Assembly: GCA_965277895.1 (NCBI GenBank)
Contig: CBDIDR010000001.1
Span: 248,001-312,000 of the forward strand
Source: GCA-2862585 sp965277895
GTDB taxonomy: Bacteria; Bacteroidota; Bacteroidia; Flavobacteriales; UBA7312
Length of the DNA: 64,000 bases
Direction of reading: 5' to 3'
The notes beneath the pieces were generated by a model. That model was not told the origin of the DNA. It searched no databases and saw only the letters and a program-made list of their open reading frames with translations. Position numbers and translations under genes: made by a program. Shown here one piece after another: positions 9,234 to 15,715 of this stretch; the first letter of the stretch is position 1; every line of letters starts with the position of its first letter.

Positions 9234-9269
9234 GTTTAATAGGCTCAAATTATTTTGAGCCTATTAAAC
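9234..9269 (-). terminator. Perfect 16-bp hairpin downstream of the His/Cys-rich lipoprotein gene
   Basis: Two fully complementary 16-base arms (9234-9249 and 9254-9269) around a TTAT loop. It lies 14 bases after the stop codon of the minus-strand lipoprotein gene. No run of T follows on the minus strand, so it may act as a 3' end stabiliser or processing barrier rather than a standard intrinsic terminator. Confidence 0.5.
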
Positions 9270-9283
9270 ATTGAACTAACTAA

Positions 9284-9547
9284 TTAGTGATCGTGCTCTT
9301 CGCAGTGGATGTCTGAACCTGGGTAGCTCCCTGCCGGTACAGTGTCGTTTCCAACAACAACTGACTCATCAAGAGTATAGCCATTACTTTCTACGTCAGC
9401 TAAGTCTCCTTCACAGAATTCACCGATTTCTACCTCTACTTCTTGACCTTGAGCATTTTCCCATGCAATATGACACTCATGACATTCGTCATGGTCTGTA
9501 CAAGCAAAGAAAAAACCTAAAGCCATAATAATTGCTACTTTTTTCAT
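9284..9547 (-). CDS. Small His/Cys-rich lipoprotein, probable metal-binding
   Basis: I chose the ATG at 9547, which starts a lipoprotein signal (MKKVAIIMALGFFFAC); the longer reading from 9574 would overlap the upstream receptor gene and spoil the signal. The mature part of about 70 residues starts CTDHDECHECH, has further Cys residues near EIGEFCEG and ends HCEEHDH, an unusual density of Cys, His and acidic residues. This suggests zinc or another soft metal. Together with the receptor directly upstream on the same strand and the divergent Zur-like regulator, it looks like a surface metal scavenger or chaperone. I do not know a named family. A strong hairpin follows the gene. Confidence 0.75.
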   Translation of the reverse strand: MKKVAIIMALGFFFACTDHDECHECHIAWENAQGQEVEVEIGEFCEGDLADVESNGYTLDESVVVGNDTVPAGSYPGSDIHCEEHDH

Positions 9548-9558
9548 TTTTGTAATTT

Positions 9559-11739
9559 TTAAAGTGTTGAACATAATTTAATAAAATATGACCTTCCTTC
9601 ATGTGGAATTTCATAACTCTTTAGCCTTGACAAATGAGAAATGTAGCTCTTGTTTGTTACATTTTTCACGCCAATGGTTAATTCAAAATTTGGAAGCTTA
9701 TCAATTGAAATATTCATCCCTAAATTAAATAAACCGTAGGCTTTGCTAGGCGTTTCATTTTCGGCTACCTTATCTTGAGCAGCCGTATATACATATTCAA
9801 AAAAGGTGTTGTGTAATTGAACCTTCTTTTGTGTTTTGTCAAAATAATAACGGACTAATGTCTGTGATTTATGAGCAGGCATTAATGCTAAAAAAGAATT
9901 GCCTTCTTTTCCTTCCATTATGGTTAAGCTTTCTTCAAAATGTAGATGATGAGCAAAATGTGGGTGATAATGTACATTCATTTCTATTCCTTTAATTGAT
10001 ACATTATCCACTTGTTCGTACTTATACACTGGGGTATTATCTATGATGCTGTCCTTAGGATTTAGTGCAATAAAATCATTAATTAGATGAAAATATGGAT
10101 TGATAATTAATCCCAAATGTTCACCTGTCCACTCATAACCAATATCGAATTGATGTCCTTTCTCAGCAATCAAATTTTTATCTCCTATTTCATAACGTTT
10201 TGTGCCGTGATGTACACCGTCAGCTAATAACTCCGAAAAGTGTGGCGTTCTGAAAGCTGAGGAGTAACTTACTCTAAGATGTTGTTTTTGTCCTTTTTTG
10301 GATAGCCCGAGTGTAGCACTAAATGCGTCAAATTCCTTAGAAAATGTGTTGTCTTGTAACTCAATCTCTCTTTTATCAAAACGCAACCCTAATTGAGAAG
10401 TAAATGAATTTTTAGAGTATTCTAATAGTGAATAGGCTCCTAAATCCGTTGTGCTTCCGTCAGGAATGAGTTGAGTTCTTGCCTCTTTATTGGTGTTTTC
10501 TTGTTGACCTAATTGTGTTCCAAATGTCCAGTTCAGGATGTTGCTAATGGGCATAGCGTAACTTCCACTTAATTGGGTTGAGCCTAATGTAATATCAAGC
10601 TCTGGAACAGTCCATGCTTCAAACTCTTCAAGTCTATTTATCGATTGAGATAAATTGATATTCAGAGTATTGTCAGCAATGAAAAAGGTGTTTTCAAGAT
10701 TTAATGAGTGTTGTGTGTTAAATTGTGTTGGACGCGTTGGGTATCTATTTTGTGAAGAAGAGCTCAGCTGCTCAAGTGTCGGCTCTGCATCATGAGAATG
10801 TGCTGGAATACCGAGTATGCTATAATTGTATTGATATCGTAAATTAACTATCCAATTATCTGTGTTGTATCCTAAAGAAGTCTTGAAAGCTTGATTTGAA
10901 TAACGAGAATTGAATAAATATAAACCGTTAGGTAGTTGATAGTCCGCTGCGGAACCGTATTCTATTAAAGTGTTTGTTTTGAAGGCTTTTCTTGTCCATT
11001 TAACCCCAAGCTGGTTATTGATTCTCATATTTGACGACTCAAATGTTGAAATTAATTTTGAACGCGGCTTACCTTCACTTATATAGTTTTCATCAGAAAA
11101 ATACAATGCTCCTCCAAGAGCATCTGCTCCAAAAATAATAGATGCAGGACCTTTAACTAATTCAACTTTACCGATGCCTAAATCTGTAAAGCCAATGCCG
11201 TGGTCTCCACCCCACTGCTGATTTTCTAATCGAACGCCATTTAGCAAGGTTACCACACGCATACCTGATAACCCTCTGACTACTATTTTTTTTATGCCCG
11301 CACCAGTGGAGCTTTGTTCAACGCCACTTAATCTTGAAAGACCGTCCACTAAATCAAAGGAACTTTCATTAAGCTGACTCATTTTTCCTGAAAGTAAGTT
11401 GATGGTCTGGTTAGACGATAATTTGTGATTTATAGATGATACTACTACCTCATCAACCTCTATATACAGTTTATTTAACTGAATATTGAATTCATTTTCT
11501 GAAGAATACTTTACAGCCTTACTCTCATAGGATTCTTTACTAAAAAAGATAAGTGTATTTTTGGGGATGTCAAGGTTTAGTGAAAACTGCCCTTTGCTAT
11601 CTGTTTGGGCTAAAACCATAGTAGACGAAACTAATACATCTACTCCTGCTAAAGGCTGATTTTCACTATCCTTAACGGTTCCGCTAATCTGAGAAAAGCA
11701 GTAAATTGGAAAAAAAAGAAAGAGAATTTGTTTAAACAT
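9559..11739 (-). CDS. TonB-dependent receptor, probable zinc (ZnuD-like) or other metal uptake
   Basis: A 726-residue outer membrane receptor: signal peptide MFKQILFLFFPIYCFSQ, carboxypeptidase-regulatory-like domain (about 18-95), TonB plug (about 105-215; GVEQSSTGAGIKKIVVRGLSG and LVKGPASIIFGADALGG) and a 22-strand-type barrel. The plug sequence TLLNGVRLENQQWGGDHG and a His-bearing outer loop (IPAHSHDAEP) resemble zinc receptors of the ZnuD group, and HYHPHFAHHLHFEE adds more His. Divergence from a Fur/Zur-family gene across a palindrome supports metal control. Zinc is my best inference; iron or heme cannot be ruled out. The His/Cys-rich lipoprotein gene follows 11 bases after the stop. Confidence 0.88.
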   Translation of the reverse strand: MFKQILFLFFPIYCFSQISGTVKDSENQPLAGVDVLVSSTMVLAQTDSKGQFSLNLDIPKNTLIFFSKESYESKAVKYSSENEFNIQLNKLYIEVDEVVVSSINHKLSSNQTINLLSGKMSQLNESSFDLVDGLSRLSGVEQSSTGAGIKKIVVRGLSGMRVVTLLNGVRLENQQWGGDHGIGFTDLGIGKVELVKGPASIIFGADALGGALYFSDENYISEGKPRSKLISTFESSNMRINNQLGVKWTRKAFKTNTLIEYGSAADYQLPNGLYLFNSRYSNQAFKTSLGYNTDNWIVNLRYQYNYSILGIPAHSHDAEPTLEQLSSSSQNRYPTRPTQFNTQHSLNLENTFFIADNTLNINLSQSINRLEEFEAWTVPELDITLGSTQLSGSYAMPISNILNWTFGTQLGQQENTNKEARTQLIPDGSTTDLGAYSLLEYSKNSFTSQLGLRFDKREIELQDNTFSKEFDAFSATLGLSKKGQKQHLRVSYSSAFRTPHFSELLADGVHHGTKRYEIGDKNLIAEKGHQFDIGYEWTGEHLGLIINPYFHLINDFIALNPKDSIIDNTPVYKYEQVDNVSIKGIEMNVHYHPHFAHHLHFEESLTIMEGKEGNSFLALMPAHKSQTLVRYYFDKTQKKVQLHNTFFEYVYTAAQDKVAENETPSKAYGLFNLGMNISIDKLPNFELTIGVKNVTNKSYISHLSRLKSYEIPHEGRSYFIKLCSTL

Positions 11740-11742
11740 GTT

Positions 11743-11763
11743 TTTCGCAACAATGTTGCAAAA
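11743..11763. promoter_or_regulatory. Palindromic operator between receptor and Zur-like gene
   Basis: GCAACA-A-TGTTGC (11747-11759) is a perfect 6+1+6 palindrome, extended by matching T/A flanks to about 21 bp with one mismatched pair. It abuts and overlaps the receptor's -7 box by one base on the minus strand, and contains the TTG (11756-11758) that serves as -33 element for the regulator gene, 21 bases before its -7 box. A bound repressor would block both promoters, as expected for a zinc-sensing autoregulated Fur-family switch. Confidence 0.65.
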
Positions 11764-11766
11764 GTA
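11759..11766 (-). promoter_or_regulatory. -7 box of the metal receptor gene
   Basis: TACTTTTG on the minus strand, exact consensus. It ends 19 bases before the receptor ATG; the palindrome occupies the predicted transcription start. Confidence 0.6.
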
Positions 11767-11779
11767 GTCATTTTTTAAG

Positions 11780-11787
11780 TAATTTTG
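11780..11787 (+). promoter_or_regulatory. -7 box of the Zur-like gene (leaderless)
   Basis: TAATTTTG, exact consensus, four bases before the ATG at 11792. A TTG at 11756-11758, inside the palindrome, is 21 bases upstream. Confidence 0.6.
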
Positions 11788-11791
11788 ATGT

Positions 11792-12172
11792 ATGAGTAAT
11801 AGAAATATTAGGCTAACTCCATTTCGACAAAAAGTGTTGGACTTATTTGATCCTTCAAAGTCAGCCTTAACGGTTAGAGATATTGAAAAAAAGTTGGATA
11901 AATTTGATAGAATTACACTTTACAGAACTCTAAAGCTATTTACCGAAAACGGCATTCTTCATGAAATTGTTCTCTCGAACGAAAAGAAGTATGCTGCTTG
12001 TCATGAGCAGTGTAGCGAGCACGGACACCAACACGATCATTTGCATTTTCATTGTTCAAGCTGCAAAAACACATTCTGTGTAAATACGACTGTTGTTCCC
12101 ATTGAATTAGACGGCTTCAAAGTGCAAAGTGCTGAACTAAATGTCTTTGGTTTGTGCAAAGAGTGTAACTAG
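11792..12172 (+). CDS. Fur-family metalloregulator, probably Zur-like
   Basis: A 126-residue Fur-family repressor. The N-terminal winged helix (about 1-75) includes RQKVLDLF and the recognition region RITLYRTLKLFTENGIL. The C-terminal part has a His-rich sensor segment (EHGHQHDHLHFHC) and two paired cysteine motifs, CSSC (with a further Cys five residues on) and the terminal CKEC, which form the structural zinc site. It is divergent from a metal-type TonB receptor, with a shared palindrome in the 52-base gap that contains its own -33 element, so autoregulation is likely. Zinc rather than iron is inferred from the receptor type and the His/Cys-rich lipoprotein; peroxide sensing (PerR) is less likely in this context. 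Confidence 0.88.
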   Translation: MSNRNIRLTPFRQKVLDLFDPSKSALTVRDIEKKLDKFDRITLYRTLKLFTENGILHEIVLSNEKKYAACHEQCSEHGHQHDHLHFHCSSCKNTFCVNTTVVPIELDGFKVQSAELNVFGLCKECN

Positions 12173-12190
12173 AAAAATAAAATCTGAATA

Positions 12191-12586
12191 CTAAGATTCA
12201 AGGAACTCCAACTGATCTTGAAGTCGCTGTATAGACATACTGATAACTCGCTTGTTCAAAGCAGATAAGTTTTGGCTATAATACACATACTCCTCTGTCG
12301 TAAATAAGCCAACAACTGTACCGATAAGTTTGCTTTTAAAACTTTGATTTGTACTTAATGATTGATGAATATATTCCAATTGCTGCTGATTGTTAAGTTT
12401 GAAAAACACCCCTTTATATTGCTTAGCATAGTCTATAAATAAATGTAGCAACAAGTGGTTTTGGAATTTCAATATCGGGCGTAAGACCTTGTTTTGAAAA
12501 GCCTCAATATCTTTTGTATTTAGGCTATCTTTAATAGTATCTATATTAGGTCGAAGTGCTAAAAGGGTTTGATTTCTATCTTGCAT
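12191..12586 (-). CDS. Conserved flavobacterial-type protein of unknown function
   Basis: A 131-residue, mostly helical soluble protein with the phrase FQNKVLRPILKFQNHLLLHLF near the middle and ALNKRVISMSIQRLQDQ at the end. I recall similar Bacteroidota proteins labelled 'glyoxalase' in databases, but I see no glyoxalase metal ligands or beta-alpha-beta-beta-beta pattern, so that name should not be trusted. Its ATG overlaps the stop codon of the upstream acetyltransferase (TAATG), so the two are translationally coupled. Confidence 0.7.
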   Translation of the reverse strand: MQDRNQTLLALRPNIDTIKDSLNTKDIEAFQNKVLRPILKFQNHLLLHLFIDYAKQYKGVFFKLNNQQQLEYIHQSLSTNQSFKSKLIGTVVGLFTTEEYVYYSQNLSALNKRVISMSIQRLQDQLEFLES

Positions 12587-13023
12587 TATTTTATCTTTTT
12601 ATACATTGTAAAATGTGGCCCAATACCTTCTATCTCATACATAGGGCCAATCTTCATAAAGCCTAATGACTCATAAAACTCAATAGCCACTAGTCGAGCC
12701 TTGCACCATAATAAATCACAGCCTAAGTCTACAAGGTCAGTCATGGCCTTATGCATCAAATCTGATGCCAATCCAAGCCTTCTATAGTCTGGGTGCGTTG
12801 CCATTCCTCTCAATCTATACCCTCTAATTGAGCTAATATATTCCATTGGCTCTGGATAAAAAGTAGCTATACACAAAGCCGAACCGTCTTTGAGTGCCGC
12901 GTAGTGTAAAGTGGTAGTCTCTTTATCCCTATCGTAATCTGTAGATTCTATAGGCTGCCCTGGACGAAGGACAAGACTTCTTAAAGGTCTAATTAATTCT
13001 ACATCAACTTGTTGAATGGTCAT
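12586..13023 (-). CDS. GNAT family N-acetyltransferase
   Basis: A 145-residue Gcn5-type acetyltransferase. The acetyl-CoA loop appears as RGMATHPDYRRLGLASDLMHKAM (motif A, R-x-x-G-L-A), followed by the beta-bulge segment and LGCDLLWCKARLVAIEFYESLGFMKIG (motif B). The substrate is unknown. It is the first gene of a two-gene unit. Upstream, TAAATTCG (13028-13035, one mismatch to the -7 consensus) stops four bases before the ATG, which fits a leaderless message. Confidence 0.88.
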   Translation of the reverse strand: MTIQQVDVELIRPLRSLVLRPGQPIESTDYDRDKETTTLHYAALKDGSALCIATFYPEPMEYISSIRGYRLRGMATHPDYRRLGLASDLMHKAMTDLVDLGCDLLWCKARLVAIEFYESLGFMKIGPMYEIEGIGPHFTMYKKIK

Positions 13024-13056
13024 AAAGCGAATTTAAAAAATTACAGCAGATTTGCT

Positions 13057-13064
13057 TATTTTTG
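13057..13064 (+). promoter_or_regulatory. -7 box of the small thioredoxin-like gene
   Basis: TATTTTTG, exact consensus, 37 bases before the ATG at 13102. Confidence 0.5.
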
Positions 13065-13101
13065 TACTCTATAATTTATTGACCTTTTTAAATAACAATC
13101 T

Positions 13102-13350
13102 ATGGAAATTGTAATGATAAAAAAATTAGGTTGTGGACCTTGCAAGACGTTTGAACCTACTGTAAAAGCTGAAGCCGAAAAACGAAATTTAGGCTTTAGG
13201 CATATTATGCAAGAGGATATGCCGGAAGAAATTAGACCGCCGTATTTTCCATATTTCTACCTATATAATGAGGGAGAAGTTATTGAACATTGGGGCGGAA
13301 CAAGTGACCGAAAACTTGAGAAAGTTTTAGATCGTCACCTCGAAAAATAA
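13102..13350 (+). CDS. Small thioredoxin-fold protein with CGPC site
   Basis: An 82-residue protein with beta-alpha-beta start MEIVMIKKLGCGPCKTFEP and the cis-Pro region YFPYFYLYNEGE, i.e. a minimal thioredoxin or glutaredoxin-size fold with the redox motif CGPC at residues 11-14. There is no signal peptide, so it is cytosolic. Its partner is unknown. It has its own promoter and converges with blh, ending three bases before the blh stop. Confidence 0.85.
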   Translation: MEIVMIKKLGCGPCKTFEPTVKAEAEKRNLGFRHIMQEDMPEEIRPPYFPYFYLYNEGEVIEHWGGTSDRKLEKVLDRHLEK

Positions 13351-13353
13351 ACC

Positions 13354-14250
13354 CTATTTATTGTAGAAAATATTCATCACTATAGCATGAGGCAAAGTGA
13401 TGACCGAGATGATGATTATTGCTAAAAATGGAACAGAAATATTAATGATTCCATGATAAGACAATAGCACCAATACTGTCGTGAAGAATATACTCAACGA
13501 GGTATAAGGCAAAAGCAACTTCATGAAGTCCATAAGACTAAAGTCAGTACGTTCAGACTTAAAAAATTGGTATTCTTGGTTCATTACCATTATAGAATGT
13601 AGAATAACAAAATACAAGGTAAACCCTATTATAAACGGAAACAGATAAAAAGTCAGGTGAACTAATCCTATCAAGAAAACTTCTGATGAAAACCGTTTAA
13701 AAGAAATATAATTCGATAAAAATAAGTAGCCCAACGCCAAGACTGTTAACGCATTTGTAATAGCGTAGAACAAAAAGAAAATATCCTCATTATACACTAC
13801 TGAAAAGCCTTGAGTATCTTGGAATAAAGCCGTGATATCCGCCAATTCATTGATGTTATAATACACTAAACTGGCAAGTAAGGCTAAACCCCAACTGAAG
13901 AACAGTACTGGACGCCATTTCAAGCTTAGCTTAATATCAACCAATTGCGACTCTCCAAAGTGAAAAGCCGATAAGAGTAAGAAAATAACAAAACTGACAA
14001 CGGGCTGCCAAAACCAAAGCAAAACAAAAGCTAAAATAAGCCCTAAATAGATGGTATAAAATTTGAGCTGAGACATTTTTCGTTTTCTAAAAAACAATAC
14101 ATGGTCAATAGCTCCATGCGGAATACCAAATAGTAAAATAAAAAAGGATGCGCCAAGAAGTTGGTTGTTAAGTGGTATTTCAACAAAAGCCTGATAAATC
14201 AGAAACAATGCGTAAATACAAACTACAAATATGAATGTAAATCGATTCAT
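13354..14250 (-). CDS. blh: Brp/Blh family beta-carotene 15,15'-dioxygenase
   Basis: A 298-residue integral membrane enzyme that splits beta-carotene into two retinal molecules, the chromophore of proteorhodopsin. Family landmarks with iron-binding His are PHGAIDH near residue 45, SAFHFGES near 96, a Leu-His-Ser in the sixth helix (VILHSIMVMNQE) and PHAIVM near the C-terminus. About eight hydrophobic helices are visible. It lies directly downstream of proteorhodopsin on the same strand, with a strong hairpin between them that probably lowers its expression. Carotenoid synthesis genes (crtE, B, I, Y) are not in this window. Confidence 0.95.
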   Translation of the reverse strand: MNRFTFIFVVCIYALFLIYQAFVEIPLNNQLLGASFFILLFGIPHGAIDHVLFFRKRKMSQLKFYTIYLGLILAFVLLWFWQPVVSFVIFLLLSAFHFGESQLVDIKLSLKWRPVLFFSWGLALLASLVYYNINELADITALFQDTQGFSVVYNEDIFFLFYAITNALTVLALGYLFLSNYISFKRFSSEVFLIGLVHLTFYLFPFIIGFTLYFVILHSIMVMNQEYQFFKSERTDFSLMDFMKLLLPYTSLSIFFTTVLVLLSYHGIINISVPFLAIIIISVITLPHAIVMNIFYNK

Positions 14251-14265
14251 AATCCTCTGTAAATA

Positions 14266-14302
14266 TTAAAGGCAGACTAAATAATATCTAGTCTGCCTTT
14301 AA
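14266..14302 (-). terminator. Hairpin between proteorhodopsin and blh
   Basis: Perfect 14-bp stem (14266-14279 with 14289-14302) around a 9-base loop, including AAAGGCAGACTA and TAGTCTGCCTTT. On the minus strand it follows the proteorhodopsin stop by about 22 bases and is followed by an A/T-rich stretch, not a clean U-run. It is probably a partial terminator or mRNA-stabilising element that uncouples abundant rhodopsin from low-level Blh. Confidence 0.65.
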
Positions 14303-14323
14303 ATTAACCAAAAACGATGATTG

Positions 14324-15046
14324 TTATTTTGATTCTGTTACGGCAATGTTATAAACTACCAAACCGAATCCGATTTTGTTAATAGCATCTGCAATGTTGT
14401 ACCATAAGTCTACATCACTTGGACTCATAACACTGCTTAACCATCCGCCTTCCATACACATGTATCCAATTGGATAGATTGCCCATCCTACTAATACGAA
14501 CCATGCTAGTGTACGAACACCTTTCTTGACTACTTCAGAATTACTCTTCTCAGCCAATTGTGCCACTTCACCAAACCATGCAGTGTATAAAATGTAAATG
14601 TAACCTATTGTAGATATCACACCCCATTTTACTGAATGTGCTGTATCGCCACCTTCTGGATTGAATGATTCACCGATATATCCGGCAACCAACATCCATA
14701 CTGATGCAATAATTAGTTTCCACAATAAACTCTTTGTAGCCCCAGCAGCCCTAGTTAGTAGATAAAACTCTACGCACATTAGCGGCACTGTTAATGTCCA
14801 GTCTACATACCTAAAGAAGGTTGGATTATCTCCTGTTGCCATGTAATAATCACGCATGTAGAAGTAATGTACTGCTGCAATACCTGTGATTAAACCTGAA
14901 ATTAAAAGAGATAATTTCCACTTATCGTCTACACTGCCTCTTTCAAAGAAAAAGAATACAGATGCGGCAAACATTGCCATGTATCCGATAAAAAACGTGA
15001 AGCCTACATAATCGTCTGGCCTCATTACTTGAATGTCTAATAGCAT
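14324..15046 (-). CDS. Proteorhodopsin, green-type light-driven proton pump
   Basis: A seven-helix retinal protein of 240 residues. Alignment by eye with SAR86 green proteorhodopsin places the proton acceptor at Asp82 (RYVDW), its His partner at His60 (AVHYFYMR), the proton donor at Glu93 (LMCVEFYLL) and the retinal Schiff-base Lys at Lys224 (DAINKIGFG). All proton-pump residues are intact, so it is not a sodium (NDQ-motif) or chloride pump. The spectral tuning residue is Met90, the flavobacterial green-absorbing variant. It pumps protons outward in light and shares a 198-bp upstream region with divergent umuDC. Confidence 0.97.
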   Translation of the reverse strand: MLLDIQVMRPDDYVGFTFFIGYMAMFAASVFFFFERGSVDDKWKLSLLISGLITGIAAVHYFYMRDYYMATGDNPTFFRYVDWTLTVPLMCVEFYLLTRAAGATKSLLWKLIIASVWMLVAGYIGESFNPEGGDTAHSVKWGVISTIGYIYILYTAWFGEVAQLAEKSNSEVVKKGVRTLAWFVLVGWAIYPIGYMCMEGGWLSSVMSPSDVDLWYNIADAINKIGFGLVVYNIAVTESK

Positions 15047-15074
15047 AACTTGTTAATTTAATTAGTTAGTGGTA

Positions 15075-15082
15075 CAAACATA
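15075..15082 (-). promoter_or_regulatory. -7 box of proteorhodopsin
   Basis: TATGTTTG on the minus strand, exact consensus, 28 bases before the ATG. No clear TTG -33 element lies at the expected distance, which may mean an activator is needed. Confidence 0.5.
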
Positions 15083-15191
15083 TATAATTTTGTATAACTT
15101 TTTAATATTTTAACTAGACATTTTCATTTTTTATGTCATTTTTTTTCATCTTTTATCTAGTAAGCCCCTTGTTAAAAAAAATTACAGAAAA

Positions 15192-15223
15192 TTGTTTTTT
15201 TTAGTGTTTTTGAGCTAATTTTA
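15192..15223 (+). promoter_or_regulatory. Possible promoter of umuDC
   Basis: TTG (15192-15194), 21 bases, then TAATTTTA (one mismatch to TAnnTTTG), ending 21 bases before the GTG start. I saw no LexA-type palindrome. Confidence 0.3.
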
Positions 15224-15244
15224 TGCTCCAATTGACCCTAACAA

Positions 15245-15715
15245 GTGAAATTTAAGTACTTAAACACAAGCGAAAAGCTTCAATTTTATGCAATTGAAGA
15301 GGCTTCATTTGACGATGTTCCGTTGTATGGAGATAGCGTTCCAGCAGGCTTTCCCTCGCCGGCTGACGACTATTTGGATATGGATTTAAACCTACACGAC
15401 TATCTCGTTCAACACCCTTCTGCCACGTTTTGTGTACGTGCTATTGGCGACTCAATGGTAGATGCGGGTATACAAAGCTCTGATGTTATGGTTATAGACA
15501 GAGCATTAACACCCAAGAATAACGACATTATATTAGCGGTGGTCAATGGAGAGTTTACCGTAAAAAGGATAAAAAAGAGCGAAGATGAGCTCTACCTTAT
15601 GCCAGCAAACGAGAACTATAAGCCCATGAAAATTACCGAAGAAATGAACTTTCAAGTATGGGGAGTAGTAACCTTTATCATCCACAAGGCCAATGCTAGC
15701 ACTAGCGGATTGTAA
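15245..15715 (+). CDS. umuD: UmuD-like S24 peptidase (SOS mutagenesis subunit)
   Basis: A 156-residue S24-family protein that self-cleaves to form the UmuD'-type subunit of translesion polymerase V, using a Ser-Lys dyad. Visible are the cleavage site Ala34-Gly35 in VPAGFPSPADDY, the nucleophile Ser70 in GDSMVDAGI and Lys107 in FTVKRI. The start is a GTG; no earlier ATG fits. There is no N-terminal DNA-binding domain, so it is UmuD-like rather than LexA. It overlaps umuC by 23 bases, and its promoter faces away from proteorhodopsin. Confidence 0.93.
   Translation: MKFKYLNTSEKLQFYAIEEASFDDVPLYGDSVPAGFPSPADDYLDMDLNLHDYLVQHPSATFCVRAIGDSMVDAGIQSSDVMVIDRALTPKNNDIILAVVNGEFTVKRIKKSEDELYLMPANENYKPMKITEEMNFQVWGVVTFIIHKANASTSGL

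Noticed and set aside
15047..15244. LexA/SOS box upstream of umuD
   Set aside because: I searched the gap for palindromes of CTGT-ACAG or GAAC-GTTC type and saw none; only A/T-rich runs are present.
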